Positions 41,829 through 50,540 are shown, numbered from the stretch's first letter. The stretch: 64,000 nt of DNA from JAICSD01 sp963836665 (GCA_963836665.1 CAWIKL010000001.1:248001-312000), one strand, 5' to 3'. The notes: generated by a model from the letters alone, not told the origin. Numbers and translations are program-made.

Positions 41829-44800
41829 CTAATGCCTCGGCACGACCGGGGCCAGCTTCTTCTTCGCGATCTGCTGGTTGAAGGTGTCGAGATCGTCCTT
41901 GACGATGCCGTCCAGCTGGCGGAATGCCTGGTCGAGTTGCGCCGCCAGGTCCTTGAAGACCGCGTAGGACTGATCAGTCGGCTTGTAGTCGCCGGCCTCG
42001 ACGATCCCCTGCAGGGCTGCGAGCTTGTTATTGAGGCGGATTGGGAAATTGAGAGGATCCTGTCCGCTGCGATTCTTGTACTGGTAGATGCCCCCCTCGA
42101 CGTCGGTCAGCTTGGCCGTCAAAGAGCTGCCGGCCGACTTGATGCGGGCGTCATTTGCCTTGCCGCTGCGGTCGCCGACCTGTTCTTTCATGTCGCGGAT
42201 GCGGGCGACGGCGTCGTGGGCAGCCGAGACCTTGTCGTTGATCTGCCGCGCCAGCGCGAACTGCTCGCGCAGGTCGGCGTCGGTCGCGCTGATGTTGGGG
42301 TTGCGCACGATGGCGAACGCCTGCGTCCGGCTGACACCGCCGGCGGCCAGCGTCACCTGGTACTTCCCGGGAGGGGCCGCCGGGCCGCGCACGCTACCGG
42401 CCCACATGATCAGTCCGGGGAAGTCCTTCGCGTCCGGATAGCGCATGTCCCAGACGAAACGATTGAGCCCTTGTTTCAGGGGGACGGGCGGCGGCGCCGG
42501 ACGGGCGAAATCATCGACGGCTGGCTGGGGCGGCGGTGCCCCGGCCGCGGCGGTCGTGCCGATGAATGTCTTGATGGTGTGGCCTTCCTCGTCGGAGATG
42601 GTGATCGTCACTGTGTCGGCAGCCTGCTTGAGGAAATAGTCGACCGCGACACCACGTGACACCGAACGCATGGCGTCGCCCGGCTTGAACAGCATCACCG
42701 CGTCATTGGAGGTTTCCCGCGAAACCTGGCGGAGGACGTTGATATTGTCCATGACGTAGAAGCCGCGGCCGTGCGTGGCGATGACGAGATCGTCGTTCTT
42801 TACTGTGATGCCGTGCACCGGCGTCACCGGCAGATCGAGACGGAAATCCTGCCACACGTCGCCGCCGTCGAACGACACGTAGACGCCGGTTTCGCTGCCG
42901 AGGAACAAGAGTCCCTTGCGCTTGGGATCCTCCTCGATCGCGCGCGCGAAATCGTCGGGTCGAATGCCGGCGACGATCTTCGCCCAGGTCTGGCCGTAGT
43001 CCTGCGTGCGCCAGACGTAGGGCGCGCGATCGGATTTCTGATAGCGGTTCGCCGCGATGTAGGCGGTCGCGGCGTCGTGCGGCGAAGCCTCGATAAGACT
43101 GATCCGCGCGAACGCCGGCAGATCGGGAGGGGTGATGTTGGTCCAGGTGTTTCCGCCGTCGCGCGTGACGTGCACCAGGCCGTCGTCCGACCCGGCCCAG
43201 ATGAGGCTGCCGTCGACGGGTGACGGCGCCAGGGCGAAGACCACGGCGTAGGTTTCGACGCCGGTCTGATCGAGCGTGATCGGGCCGCCGGAGTCTCCGA
43301 GCGTCGACGGATCGTGCCGCGTCAGGTCGGGACTGATCCGGTCCCACGACTGCCCCTCGTTGGTCGAACGCCACACATGCTGTGAGGTCACGTAGATCGT
43401 CTTGGGATCGGTCGGCGCGATCACGATTGGATAGGTCCACTGGAAGCGCTCGGTCATGTCGCCCGAGTTGTGGCCCATCGGGTTGTCGGGCCACACGTTA
43501 ATGGCGCGAAACTCGCCGGTGCGCTTGTTGACGCGCGTCAGCAGGCCGCCATAGCTGCCGGCGTAGAACACGTCGGGATCGCGCGGGTCCGGCGCGATGT
43601 AGCCGCTCTCGCCGCCACCGACGTCATATAGCTCGGAGCCGTTACCGGCGCTCGACGTGCACGCCGTCGAGTTGTCCTGCTGCGCGCCGCAGACGTGATA
43701 AGGGATGTGCGAGGACGTGAACACGCCGTAGAACTGACCGGTCGGAAACGTCTGCGTCGTCCATGTCTCGCCGCCGTTGGTCGTCACGTTGGCGCCGCCG
43801 TCGTTGGTGTTGATCATGCGGTTGGGATCGTTTGGCGCAATCCAGAGATCGTGATTGTCGCCGTGCGGATCGCGAACCGGTTTCAATGTTTTGCCGGCGT
43901 CGATCGAATGGTAGACGCCCGTATTGAGGACGTAGAACGCATCCTTCGTCGTCGGATCGGCGTAGATGCGCGAGTAGTAGAAGGCGCGCTGCCGAATACG
44001 GCGGTCGTCGTTGACCAGCTTCCACGTCGCGCCGCCGTCGTCCGACATGAAGATGCCGCCGTCCCTCGCTTCGACGATGGCGTAGACGCGATTGCTGTCG
44101 GCACCTGAGACGCTCACACCGACCTTTCCCCAGAGCGGCTTCGGCAGCCCTGGGTTGGCCGTCAGCTCCTTCCAGGTCGTGCCGCCGTCTGTACTCTTGA
44201 ATAGGCCGCTCCCCGGCCCGCCGCTCGACAGTGAGTACGGCGTGCGAAAGACCTCCCACATTCCGGCGTACAGCACGTCCGGGTTGTTCGGGTCGAGGGC
44301 GAGGTCGACCGCCCCGGTCTTGTCGTCGCGAAACAGGACGCGGTCCCACGTCCGGCCGCCATTTGTCGAGCGGAAGACGCCGCGTTCCGGATTGGGCCCG
44401 TACGGGTTACCGAGCGCAGCGACGAAGACCACGTCGGGATTGGCCGGATGGATCCGGATGCGCGCGATTGCCTGTGTTTTGTCGAGGCCGATCGACGTCC
44501 ACGTCTTCCCTCCGTCGGTGGTCTTGTAGACGCCGTCTCCCTGGATGATGTTGCCGCGGAGCTCAGTTTCTCCCATGCCGGCGTAGACGACGTCCGGATT
44601 CGACGGAGCGACGGCGACGGCTCCCACCGATGAGGTATGGAACGTCTTGTCGGATACGGATTTCCACGTGAGCCCGCCGTCGGTCGTCTTCCACACGCCA
44701 CCGCCAGTGGCGCCAAAGTAATACTCGAGCGGCCGAGCGGTGCTACCGGACGCGGTCTGCGATCGCCCGCCACGATTGGGTCCGATCGACCGCCAGTGGA

Positions 44801-44894
44801 GGCCGGCAAAAAGGGACGCGTCGATCTGGCCCTGCAGAGCCACCTGGGCGAGGGACAGAAACACGGCAATCGGTGCGATTCGCCTGAGTTGCAT
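41829..44894 (-). CDS. Secreted sortilin/VPS10-like BNR propeller protein
   Basis: 1021 residues with a signal peptide (MQLRRIAPIAVFLSLAQVALQG). The body is a run of BNR/sortilin-type blades such as GGGVWKTTDGGLTWKSV, GVYKTTDGGKTWTSIG, GVFRSTNGGRTWDRV and GLVHVTRDGGNTWTNI, with the xxDxGxTW Asp-box pattern. A C-terminal region has Ig-like strands (KYQVTLAAGGVSRTQAF) and a helical tail. Such proteins are very abundant in Acidobacteriota and often called 'glycosyl hydrolase' by homology to sialidase propellers, without demonstrated activity. A paralogue is at 52653. Confidence 0.88.
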   Translation of the reverse strand: MQLRRIAPIAVFLSLAQVALQGQIDASLFAGLHWRSIGPNRGGRSQTASGSTARPLEYYFGATGGGVWKTTDGGLTWKSVSDKTFHTSSVGAVAVAPSNPDVVYAGMGETELRGNIIQGDGVYKTTDGGKTWTSIGLDKTQAIARIRIHPANPDVVFVAALGNPYGPNPERGVFRSTNGGRTWDRVLFRDDKTGAVDLALDPNNPDVLYAGMWEVFRTPYSLSSGGPGSGLFKSTDGGTTWKELTANPGLPKPLWGKVGVSVSGADSNRVYAIVEARDGGIFMSDDGGATWKLVNDDRRIRQRAFYYSRIYADPTTKDAFYVLNTGVYHSIDAGKTLKPVRDPHGDNHDLWIAPNDPNRMINTNDGGANVTTNGGETWTTQTFPTGQFYGVFTSSHIPYHVCGAQQDNSTACTSSAGNGSELYDVGGGESGYIAPDPRDPDVFYAGSYGGLLTRVNKRTGEFRAINVWPDNPMGHNSGDMTERFQWTYPIVIAPTDPKTIYVTSQHVWRSTNEGQSWDRISPDLTRHDPSTLGDSGGPITLDQTGVETYAVVFALAPSPVDGSLIWAGSDDGLVHVTRDGGNTWTNITPPDLPAFARISLIEASPHDAATAYIAANRYQKSDRAPYVWRTQDYGQTWAKIVAGIRPDDFARAIEEDPKRKGLLFLGSETGVYVSFDGGDVWQDFRLDLPVTPVHGITVKNDDLVIATHGRGFYVMDNINVLRQVSRETSNDAVMLFKPGDAMRSVSRGVAVDYFLKQAADTVTITISDEEGHTIKTFIGTTAAAGAPPPQPAVDDFARPAPPPVPLKQGLNRFVWDMRYPDAKDFPGLIMWAGSVRGPAAPPGKYQVTLAAGGVSRTQAFAIVRNPNISATDADLREQFALARQINDKVSAAHDAVARIRDMKEQVGDRSGKANDARIKSAGSSLTAKLTDVEGGIYQYKNRSGQDPLNFPIRLNNKLAALQGIVEAGDYKPTDQSYAVFKDLAAQLDQAFRQLDGIVKDDLDTFNQQIAKKKLAPVVPRH

Positions 44895-44980
44895 GGCTCA
44901 TCCTAAACCGGGAGTACGTAGCGGGCGCCACACAAAACCGGGCACGGCTCGTGCTGTATCGGTAGGCCAGGAGGCAAGGG

Positions 44981-45130
44981 ATGCTGTTTACTATCGCGGT
45001 GATTTTGCTCGTGCTGTGGCTGCTCGGTCTTGTGAGCGGGTACACGCTGGGCAACTTCATCTACGTGCTGCTCGTGATCGCTCTGGTGCTGTTCGTGGTC
45101 GGCCTGGTCAGCGGCCGGCGAACGGTATAG
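44981..45130 (+). CDS. lmo0937-family membrane microprotein
   Basis: 49 residues: MLFTIAVILLVLWLLGLVSG then YTLGNFIYVLLVIALVLFVVGL and a basic end. These are two TM helices joined by a Gly-Tyr-Thr-x-Gly turn, the signature of the lmo0937 family of stress-associated membrane peptides. AGGAGG stands 6 nt upstream of ATG 44981. It is not in an operon; inverted repeats follow it. Confidence 0.85.
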   Translation: MLFTIAVILLVLWLLGLVSGYTLGNFIYVLLVIALVLFVVGLVSGRRTV

Positions 45131-45148
45131 GACGTCCGGGAGTATCAG

Positions 45149-45246
45149 GGGACCTCGAAGGTCCCGCCAGGTTCACCGGGGACACGAGGGTTCGTGCATG
45201 CGGATCGTTTGTGTCCCCGATTGAACCGGCCAACCTCTTGGCCGGT
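45149..45246. repeat. Three consecutive inverted repeats
   Basis: IR1: GGGACCT-CGA-AGGTCCC (45149-45165). IR2: CGGGGACAC (45177-45185) and GTGTCCCCG (45211-45219). IR3: ACCGGCCAA-CCTC-TTGGCCGGT (45225-45246). All arms are perfect. They sit between the lmo0937 gene and the small zinc-binding protein and may include the lmo0937 terminator, although no T-run follows. Confidence 0.6.
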
Positions 45247-45364
45247 GGTCAACAGCTTGACTGGGTTGGGATGAGTATCTGGTCTGAAACGGCCAATTCC
45301 GGGCCTATTCTGCTGCGCATTCTGTCGGCATGCAGGTTGCTCAGCAACCAGCCTGGAGATCCCA

Positions 45365-45598
45365 ATGCCGAGAGCCCACCATCCCGTCGGAGCCAGTGCC
45401 ACGCCCGAGGCGGCAGACTCTCACGGCGCCGCTCACCTGCATGGCCGTGCCTTGACCTGCGTACAGTGCACCCACGGGCTCGAGTGCGTGGAGCAGAACC
45501 GTCGATCCGGAACGTGGGTAGGTTCGTTCATTTGTCCGAACTGCCGCAGTGAATATTTCTACGCATACCGCTGGGGCAGGCTTCTCAAGAAGAGCTAA
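45365..45598 (+). CDS. Small zinc-ribbon protein
   Basis: 77 residues from ATG 45365. It has two cysteine pairs, CVQC and CPNC, in ALTCVQCTHGLECVEQNR and SFICPNCRSEYFYAYRW, a zinc-ribbon layout, after a His-rich N terminus (HSHGAAHLHG-like, here ADSHGAAHLHGRA). I recognise no named family. Convergent with the CBM9-like gene across the element-like inverted repeat at 45607. Confidence 0.6.
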   Translation: MPRAHHPVGASATPEAADSHGAAHLHGRALTCVQCTHGLECVEQNRRSGTWVGSFICPNCRSEYFYAYRWGRLLKKS

Positions 45599-45606
45599 GT
45601 GAAAGG

Positions 45607-45721
45607 CCGACAGTAGACAGCAGGCGTCAGGCGCGCAGCCGGTCTCCTCCGGCCGGCTGCCCTCCTCAGCTCGCAGCGCTGGCTTGACGAGTTTTTCCCC
45701 AACCTGCTGTCTACTGGCGGC
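45607..45721. repeat. MITE-like or cruciform inverted repeat between convergent genes
   Basis: A perfect 14-bp arm CAGTAGACAGCAGG (45611-45624) matches CCTGCTGTCTACTG (45703-45716); with flanking bases the arms reach 18-19 bp with one mismatch, spanning ~115 bp. Inside is a second hairpin, GCAGCCGG … CCGGCTGC. No target-site duplication was found. It may be a degenerate MITE/REP-type repeat or a large bidirectional terminator. Confidence 0.55.
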
Positions 45722-45737
45722 CTCTCCCCTCCTGGCT

Positions 45738-46814
45738 TCACTTCTTCCAGAGCCGCGAATCCTGCCGGATGCACCACTCGTCGTTGCCTGTTGCTACGCA
45801 AGATTCCCAGAGATCCCCTGTCGCGCCGGTGCGCGTGGTCCTGAGGCTGTCGCCCGTGGGAAGGGCGAGGTCGAGCTCATCGAGGGACGCAGCGTAGCGG
45901 CCGTGCGCTTTCTGGTACTCCCGCTGCGCGTCGTACACCGTCTTCAACCAGCGCCGCGCCGGCCACGCCGAGTCCGGCAGGAATGGGCGTGCGGTTGTCT
46001 CGAATTGGACGTAGCCCCATGTTTCCGGGCGGTGAATGTCGAAGACGTACTGACGCGCCCAGGAAAAGACGCGCGACGGTCCATCCTTCTTGCGATAGGC
46101 CCCGCCCTCCACGTTCACCGGCGTCTCGACGCGCGTGAAGTTCATGCGCCATTGATCGCCGGCGTGCGGCGGCGCCGGGCGGTGCGCCTGCTCACCGAGC
46201 GCGAACCAGGGGACGGCGATCTCGATCGTCCAGCCGTGGTCTACGTCCGAAGGATCGTTCAGCGTGCCGTCGAGATGCACCGCCGACTTCAACCCGAGAA
46301 TCTCCCAGTCGCTCAAGCCCTGACCGCCGTCGCGGTACGGGCGCGGCAGGAACAGGTCCCACGTCGTGTTGCGCGCGTTGATCTCGAACTCGTAGTACTC
46401 GTGGTTGTCGCCGTCGGGATCGATGAAAAACTCAAAGGCGTTTTCCTGGTACAGCGGCGAGTCATGCCGGGTCATCTCAGCCCACAGATGTGGACCGGCG
46501 ACGTCGGCGCCGATGTAGAGATACTGGTCGTCCCATAGCAGCTTGACGCGCGTACGCAGTGAGGCCTCGGGCCGTTCGCCCGAGGCCATCTCGCCGAAGT
46601 CGTCGCTCCACGGCGCCGCGCGCCATGGCGGCTCGTCGAGCGTGCCGTCGACGGTGATGGCTGCGTTCGCCCGCACGCAGACGTAGCCGGGCGGATGTGG
46701 CAGCGGCGCCGGTGCCTGCGCTGCGGCGATTGACGCGACGAACGTCAGCGCCAAGGATGACGGCTGGCGCCAGCCGCGTGAGCGCCGCGTCACCAGCAGC
46801 CGCCTGGAGGGCAT
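45738..46814 (-). CDS. Secreted CBM9-like carbohydrate-binding protein
   Basis: 358 residues. After an N-terminal basic and hydrophobic segment (PSSLALTFVASIAAAQA) comes a CBM9/DOMON-type beta-sandwich: ITVDGTLDEPPWRAAPWSDDF, VKLLWDDQYLYIGADV, NAFEFFIDPDGDNHEYYEFEINARNTTWDLFL and GWTIEIAVPWFALG. CBM9-like proteins bind the ends of polysaccharides; no catalytic domain is visible. It is divergent from the peroxiredoxin gene, with 35 bp between starts. Confidence 0.85.
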   Translation of the reverse strand: MPSRRLLVTRRSRGWRQPSSLALTFVASIAAAQAPAPLPHPPGYVCVRANAAITVDGTLDEPPWRAAPWSDDFGEMASGERPEASLRTRVKLLWDDQYLYIGADVAGPHLWAEMTRHDSPLYQENAFEFFIDPDGDNHEYYEFEINARNTTWDLFLPRPYRDGGQGLSDWEILGLKSAVHLDGTLNDPSDVDHGWTIEIAVPWFALGEQAHRPAPPHAGDQWRMNFTRVETPVNVEGGAYRKKDGPSRVFSWARQYVFDIHRPETWGYVQFETTARPFLPDSAWPARRWLKTVYDAQREYQKAHGRYAASLDELDLALPTGDSLRTTRTGATGDLWESCVATGNDEWCIRQDSRLWKK

Positions 46815-46849
46815 GTGCTATCGTATCTCCACATATGAAAGGAGCTGGC

Positions 46850-47428
46850 ATGCCCCGATGGACGACCCTGGCGGCCGCCGCTACCTTTGCATGCCTCACT
46901 GGAACCATGGCGTTCGCCCAGGACAACACGCAGCCCGTCGAGCTCAAAGTCGGTGACAAGGCCCCGGAATTCAGCCTGCCGGGCACCGATGGCAAGACGC
47001 ACACGCTCGCCGAGTTGAAGGGTCAATACGTCGTGCTCTCGTGGTTCCCGAAGGCATTCACAGGTGGTTGAACGGCCGAATGCAACTCGCTCCGTGAGAG
47101 CGGGGAAACGATTCGCAAGTACAACGTGACCTACTTTATGGTCAGCGTTGACACTCCCGAAGACAACAAGGCCTTCGCCGAAAAAGAGCATGCGGACTTC
47201 GTCATGCTGAGCGATCCCGGCCGCAAGGTCGCCGAGGCTTACGGCGTGCTCGGCACGCCCAGCGCCGCACAGCCCAACGCGCCGACGTTCGCCAAGCGCT
47301 GGTCGTTCTACATCGGCCCCGATGGCAAGATACTGCTGATCGACAAGGCTGGCGCCAACCAGACCCAGAAGGCCGGCGAAACGTTGCTCGGGCACCTGAA
47401 GGAGCTGAACATCCCGGAAAAGAAGTAG
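46850..47428 (+). CDS. Secreted peroxiredoxin, probable selenoprotein (Sec74)
   Basis: 192 residues if TGA at 47069-47071 is read as selenocysteine. Signal peptide MPRWTTLAAAATFACLTGTMAFAQ, then thioredoxin-fold AhpC/TSA domain: VGDKAPEFSLPGTDGKTHTLAELKGQYVVLSWFPKAFTGG, TGA, TAECNSLRES. The frame stays open and conserved after it (VSVDTPEDNKAFAEKEHADFVMLSDPGRKVAEAYGV). The TGA is exactly at the peroxidatic cysteine of the PxxFTxGC motif. A SECIS-like hairpin follows within 5 nt. AAAGGAG lies 5 nt before ATG 46850. It would reduce peroxides in the periplasm with very high reactivity. A nonsense mutation is the alternative. Confidence 0.85.
47077..47115 (+). promoter_or_regulatory. SECIS-like hairpin for UGA recoding
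   Basis: It starts 5 nt after the TGA. The lower stem is CGAAT / ATTCG (47077-81 with 47111-15), then an internal loop, then an upper stem CTCGCTC / GAGCGGG (47086-92 with 47098-104; one G-U pair) and a 5-nt apical loop CGTGA. Bacterial SECIS elements lie within the coding region just after UGA and use a short apical stem-loop for SelB, which this matches in place and shape. Confidence 0.7.
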
Positions 47429-47436
47429 GTCCGTCG

Positions 47437-49632
47437 CTATTCGATCACGACGACCTCGTGATCGTCGATGGCATCCACCGTAAAGGCCGCCCTGCCGTTC
47501 GACAGGGCGGCCTTTGTCGTTTTTCCAGCGACCAGCAGGCGCGTCGACGCGTGCGTCATCGTCGTCGGCACCTGCACGCGAACGTCGAAGGGGCCGACGC
47601 GAATCAACTCGTCGAGCGGCGCCCTCCAGGTCGCTTCGCTGGTCAGGTTCACGAGGTGCACGATCACCCGCCCCGCCTGGGCGTAGACGTGGCAGTCGAG
47701 CAGCCCTGTTCCGGTCACTTCGAGCGGTAGCACGCCGCGGGCTGCCCAGCGGACCACGTTGGCGAGCAAGTGCGAGTGGTCCGGAAGGTGCTCGGCGGCA
47801 TAGCGCCGATCGAGATCCGCAGGCAAATACGCGACGCGTGCCTCACCGCGCTCGGAAAGTACGATGCCCGGGATGTCGGTCGAGGGCTGGCGCATCCAGG
47901 CCGTCTCGGGCGGATAGGTCGGAAACGGCGGCACGAACGTGACCACGACGCGTCCGCCGGGATCGACACGCAGCGGCGACAGCGTGCCGCCGAACGCGAT
48001 GACGTCGGTGCGGTCGAACCCGCGCAGAATCTCATGTCGCGACCGACTGTCTGAGGGCAACCGCAGGTAAGTGTGCAGGCTGGCGCCGGCGCGCGGCGCG
48101 CGCGGAGGCAGCGGCTCAGCGGTGCGATGGCAGCGGAAGAGATCCGCGAGAGCGAAGTCGCGGCGCGGCTGTCCCCACTCATCGTAGAGACTCGTCTCCC
48201 CTGTCGCGACGATCGACCCGCCGGCGTCGACGAATCGGCGGATGGCCACGGCCTGCGCGTCGGACAGCGCGCCGATGTTGGGCAGGATCAGGGTCCGGAT
48301 CGACACGTCACGCTCGAGATCATCGATTGGGATCGGCAGGTACGGAATGCGCGCGCGTACCAGGGCGTGCATGAAGCCGGTGTACGCCGCGTCGACGCGG
48401 GTTTCCGGGTCGTCGCGCCCGAAGAAGTCGGTGTTGCGCTGCGACCAGGCGAGTCCGACCGTCGCCACGGGCGTGCGATCGATCAGGTAGCGCTCGTGGG
48501 CCTTGTGCCAACGCATGACTGGCGTCGCCGTGTCGTAGGCGCGCCGATCCTCGGCAGAGGCGCCGACGTGATGCCACCACGGCTGGATGCCGCCGGCGAT
48601 TCCGGCGATCATCCACAGCCGTGCTTCGGCGGCCGGCTTCGCGGCGACGCGGTAGTAGCCCGGCCCGGACTCGTACATCGCCATCGATTCCGGTGCGAGT
48701 GCGTCCCACCCGATCAGGCCATGCACACGCGCGCCAGTGTCGCCGTTTTGCTGGAAGCCGGTGTCGTCGTCGCGGCGCTGATGATCGAGCATCATGATGG
48801 CCGCCCGACTGGCGATTTCCCTGAGATCGCGGAACGAGCGAGCCTGCGCCGTAACCGAGCCGCTGTTCATGCCGGCCCAGATACAGTCCGCGCCGCCGGC
48901 CTGGCGCGTCACACGGTTGAAGGATTCCCAGACCGCGGTCCGCCGCGCGTAGCTCCACGTGATCCATTCGCGATAGGCGGCCAGGTTCCAGTCGGCATCG
49001 CTCGGCAGGTCCTTTGCCGCCGCAGCCCGGAACGCGCGCGCGCAGTTGTCGCAGTGGCAGATGCCCTCGCGGCCAAGACCGGCCCAGCTGTTGTCGGTGA
49101 ATCCGTCCGGGTGCGAGCGATCAACAATCTCGCGCAGTAGATCGGGCAGGTATTCGTCGTAGTACGGGCCGTTGATGCAGGCGATGTACTCGCCGGCGGC
49201 GCGGATGGGGCGTCCATCACGGTCGCGCGTGAACCACTCCGGGTGTGCCTGGAAGAAATCCTCGCCGGCGCGGTTGGAGTCCATTCGCGCCATCACGAAC
49301 AGCCCGTCCGCGTGCGCCGCCGTTGTCAGCTCTCCGAACAGGTCACGCCCGTTCAGGAACTCCGCACGGTGATGGAGGGGAAACCGGCTCGGGTAGTACG
49401 CGACGATGCCGCCGGCGTTGATGATCACGGCCTGGACGGCAGTCTGTTTCCAGTAGCCGCGCCACCACTCGATATCGTAGTGAAGGGGATCCTTTTCAGT
49501 GATGTTGGTCTGGCCCCAGCGGTAGGCGCGCCGGTACCACGGGGTCTGCCCCATCTGCGGAGCCAGCGTGAGCGCCGCGCTGGCGCCCATGAACTCCCGT
49601 CGGGTCCAGCCGCTCGCGTCGATGTCCGCCAT
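47437..49632 (-). CDS. Tat-exported glycoside-hydrolase-like protein with beta-galactosidase trimerisation-type domain
   Basis: 731 residues from ATG 49632. The N terminus SGWTRREFMGASAALTLA is a twin-arginine signal. A TIM-barrel hydrolase-like domain follows (AVIINAGGIVAYYPSRFP, FFQAHPEWFTRDRDGRP, GFTDNSWAGLGREGICHCDNC). After it come a Rossmann-like domain (TLILPNIGALSDAQAVAIRRFVDAGGSIVATGETSLYDEWG) of the beta-galactosidase trimerisation type, and a C-terminal beta-sandwich. It is related to GH29/GH42-type families, often fucose- or galactose-active; substrate not determinable. It is divergent from the xylose-isomerase-like gene, and both have export signals. Confidence 0.8.
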   Translation of the reverse strand: MADIDASGWTRREFMGASAALTLAPQMGQTPWYRRAYRWGQTNITEKDPLHYDIEWWRGYWKQTAVQAVIINAGGIVAYYPSRFPLHHRAEFLNGRDLFGELTTAAHADGLFVMARMDSNRAGEDFFQAHPEWFTRDRDGRPIRAAGEYIACINGPYYDEYLPDLLREIVDRSHPDGFTDNSWAGLGREGICHCDNCARAFRAAAAKDLPSDADWNLAAYREWITWSYARRTAVWESFNRVTRQAGGADCIWAGMNSGSVTAQARSFRDLREIASRAAIMMLDHQRRDDDTGFQQNGDTGARVHGLIGWDALAPESMAMYESGPGYYRVAAKPAAEARLWMIAGIAGGIQPWWHHVGASAEDRRAYDTATPVMRWHKAHERYLIDRTPVATVGLAWSQRNTDFFGRDDPETRVDAAYTGFMHALVRARIPYLPIPIDDLERDVSIRTLILPNIGALSDAQAVAIRRFVDAGGSIVATGETSLYDEWGQPRRDFALADLFRCHRTAEPLPPRAPRAGASLHTYLRLPSDSRSRHEILRGFDRTDVIAFGGTLSPLRVDPGGRVVVTFVPPFPTYPPETAWMRQPSTDIPGIVLSERGEARVAYLPADLDRRYAAEHLPDHSHLLANVVRWAARGVLPLEVTGTGLLDCHVYAQAGRVIVHLVNLTSEATWRAPLDELIRVGPFDVRVQVPTTMTHASTRLLVAGKTTKAALSNGRAAFTVDAIDDHEVVVIE
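47482..47526 (+). terminator. Intrinsic terminator of the peroxiredoxin transcript, inside the opposite gene
   Basis: Perfect 13-bp stem AAAGGCCGCCCTG (47482-47494) / CAGGGCGGCCTTT (47503-47515), 8-nt loop, then GTCGTTTTT. It is 54 bp after the peroxiredoxin stop but lies in the last 30 codons of the convergent gene, where it encodes KAALSNGRAAF. Confidence 0.8.
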
Positions 49633-49658
49633 AGCGCCGGAGTATACTCGCGCCGAGG

Positions 49659-50507
49659 ATGATGCCTCGTCACACCCGCCGCTGGTTTCTCGGCACCGCC
49701 ATGGCGACGCCGTTTGCGCTGTCCTCGGCACTGCGCGCCGTGCGGGACGTTCCGGTCGGCCTCGAGCTCTATTCCGTTCGCACCGAGCTGGCGAAGGACC
49801 TCACCGGCACGGTCGCGGCGGTCGGCAAAATGGGTTACCAGGTCGTCGAGTTCTATGCGCCCTACCTGGACTGGACCACCCAAATTGCCAAGGACGTCCG
49901 TAAGGTGCTCGACGACAACGGCCTCGTCTGCCACTCGACGCACAACAACGGACCGTCGTTCGCGCCTGACGGCCTGAAGAAGGCGATCGAGCTCAATCAA
50001 ATCATCGGCAGCCGGGCGATCATCATGGCCAGTGCGCCGCGCGCGACGACGCTCGACGCTTGGAAAGGCGTGGCGGATCAGCTCTCAACGACGTCGCAGC
50101 TGCTGAAGCCTCTCGCCATGGTCACTGGATACCACAATCACCAGATCGAGTGGCGCCCGGTCGACGGCAAGCGGCCGATGGACATTCTCGCGGCCGCTAC
50201 GCCGAAAGACGTCGTCCTGCAGTTCGACGTCGGCACCTGCCTCGAAGCTGGCGCAGACCCGATTGCCTGGATTGCCGCGAATCCCGGCCGCATCAAGAGC
50301 GTCCACTGCAAGGATTGGGCGGCGGCGGCCGGCTACAAGCCGGCGTTCGGCGACGGCGATGCGCCCTGGCAGGCAATCTTCGATGCCGTCGAGAAAACGG
50401 GCGGCGTCGAGTACTACCTCATCGAACAAGAAACGGGCAACGAGCAAGGCGGTGAGCTGCCGATGGTCCGCCGCTGCCTGGACAACTGGAAGCGGCTCCG
50501 CGGATAG
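49659..50507 (+). CDS. Tat-exported sugar phosphate isomerase/epimerase-like protein
   Basis: 282 residues. RRWFLGTAMATPFALSSA is a twin-arginine-type signal; the body is an AP-endonuclease-2 / xylose-isomerase-like TIM barrel (VGLELYSVRTEL, GYQVVEFYAPYLDW, GYHNHQIEW, VVLQFDVGTCLEAGADP, SVHCKDWAAAAG, YYLIEQE) with metal-ligand-like Glu, Asp and His positions. Exported members of this family are common in Acidobacteriota and Planctomycetes near glycan-degradation genes, as here. Start is ATG 49659 or the next codon ATG 49662. Confidence 0.85.
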   Translation: MMPRHTRRWFLGTAMATPFALSSALRAVRDVPVGLELYSVRTELAKDLTGTVAAVGKMGYQVVEFYAPYLDWTTQIAKDVRKVLDDNGLVCHSTHNNGPSFAPDGLKKAIELNQIIGSRAIIMASAPRATTLDAWKGVADQLSTTSQLLKPLAMVTGYHNHQIEWRPVDGKRPMDILAAATPKDVVLQFDVGTCLEAGADPIAWIAANPGRIKSVHCKDWAAAAGYKPAFGDGDAPWQAIFDAVEKTGGVEYYLIEQETGNEQGGELPMVRRCLDNWKRLRG

Positions 50508-50540
50508 CCGCGAATCGGCCGCGAATGGGTACGGACGGCT

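Noticed and set aside
45738..47071. Reading the peroxiredoxin as a simple truncated gene
   Set aside because: The frame continues for 119 conserved codons after TGA and TGA is exactly at the catalytic Cys, with a hairpin behind it.
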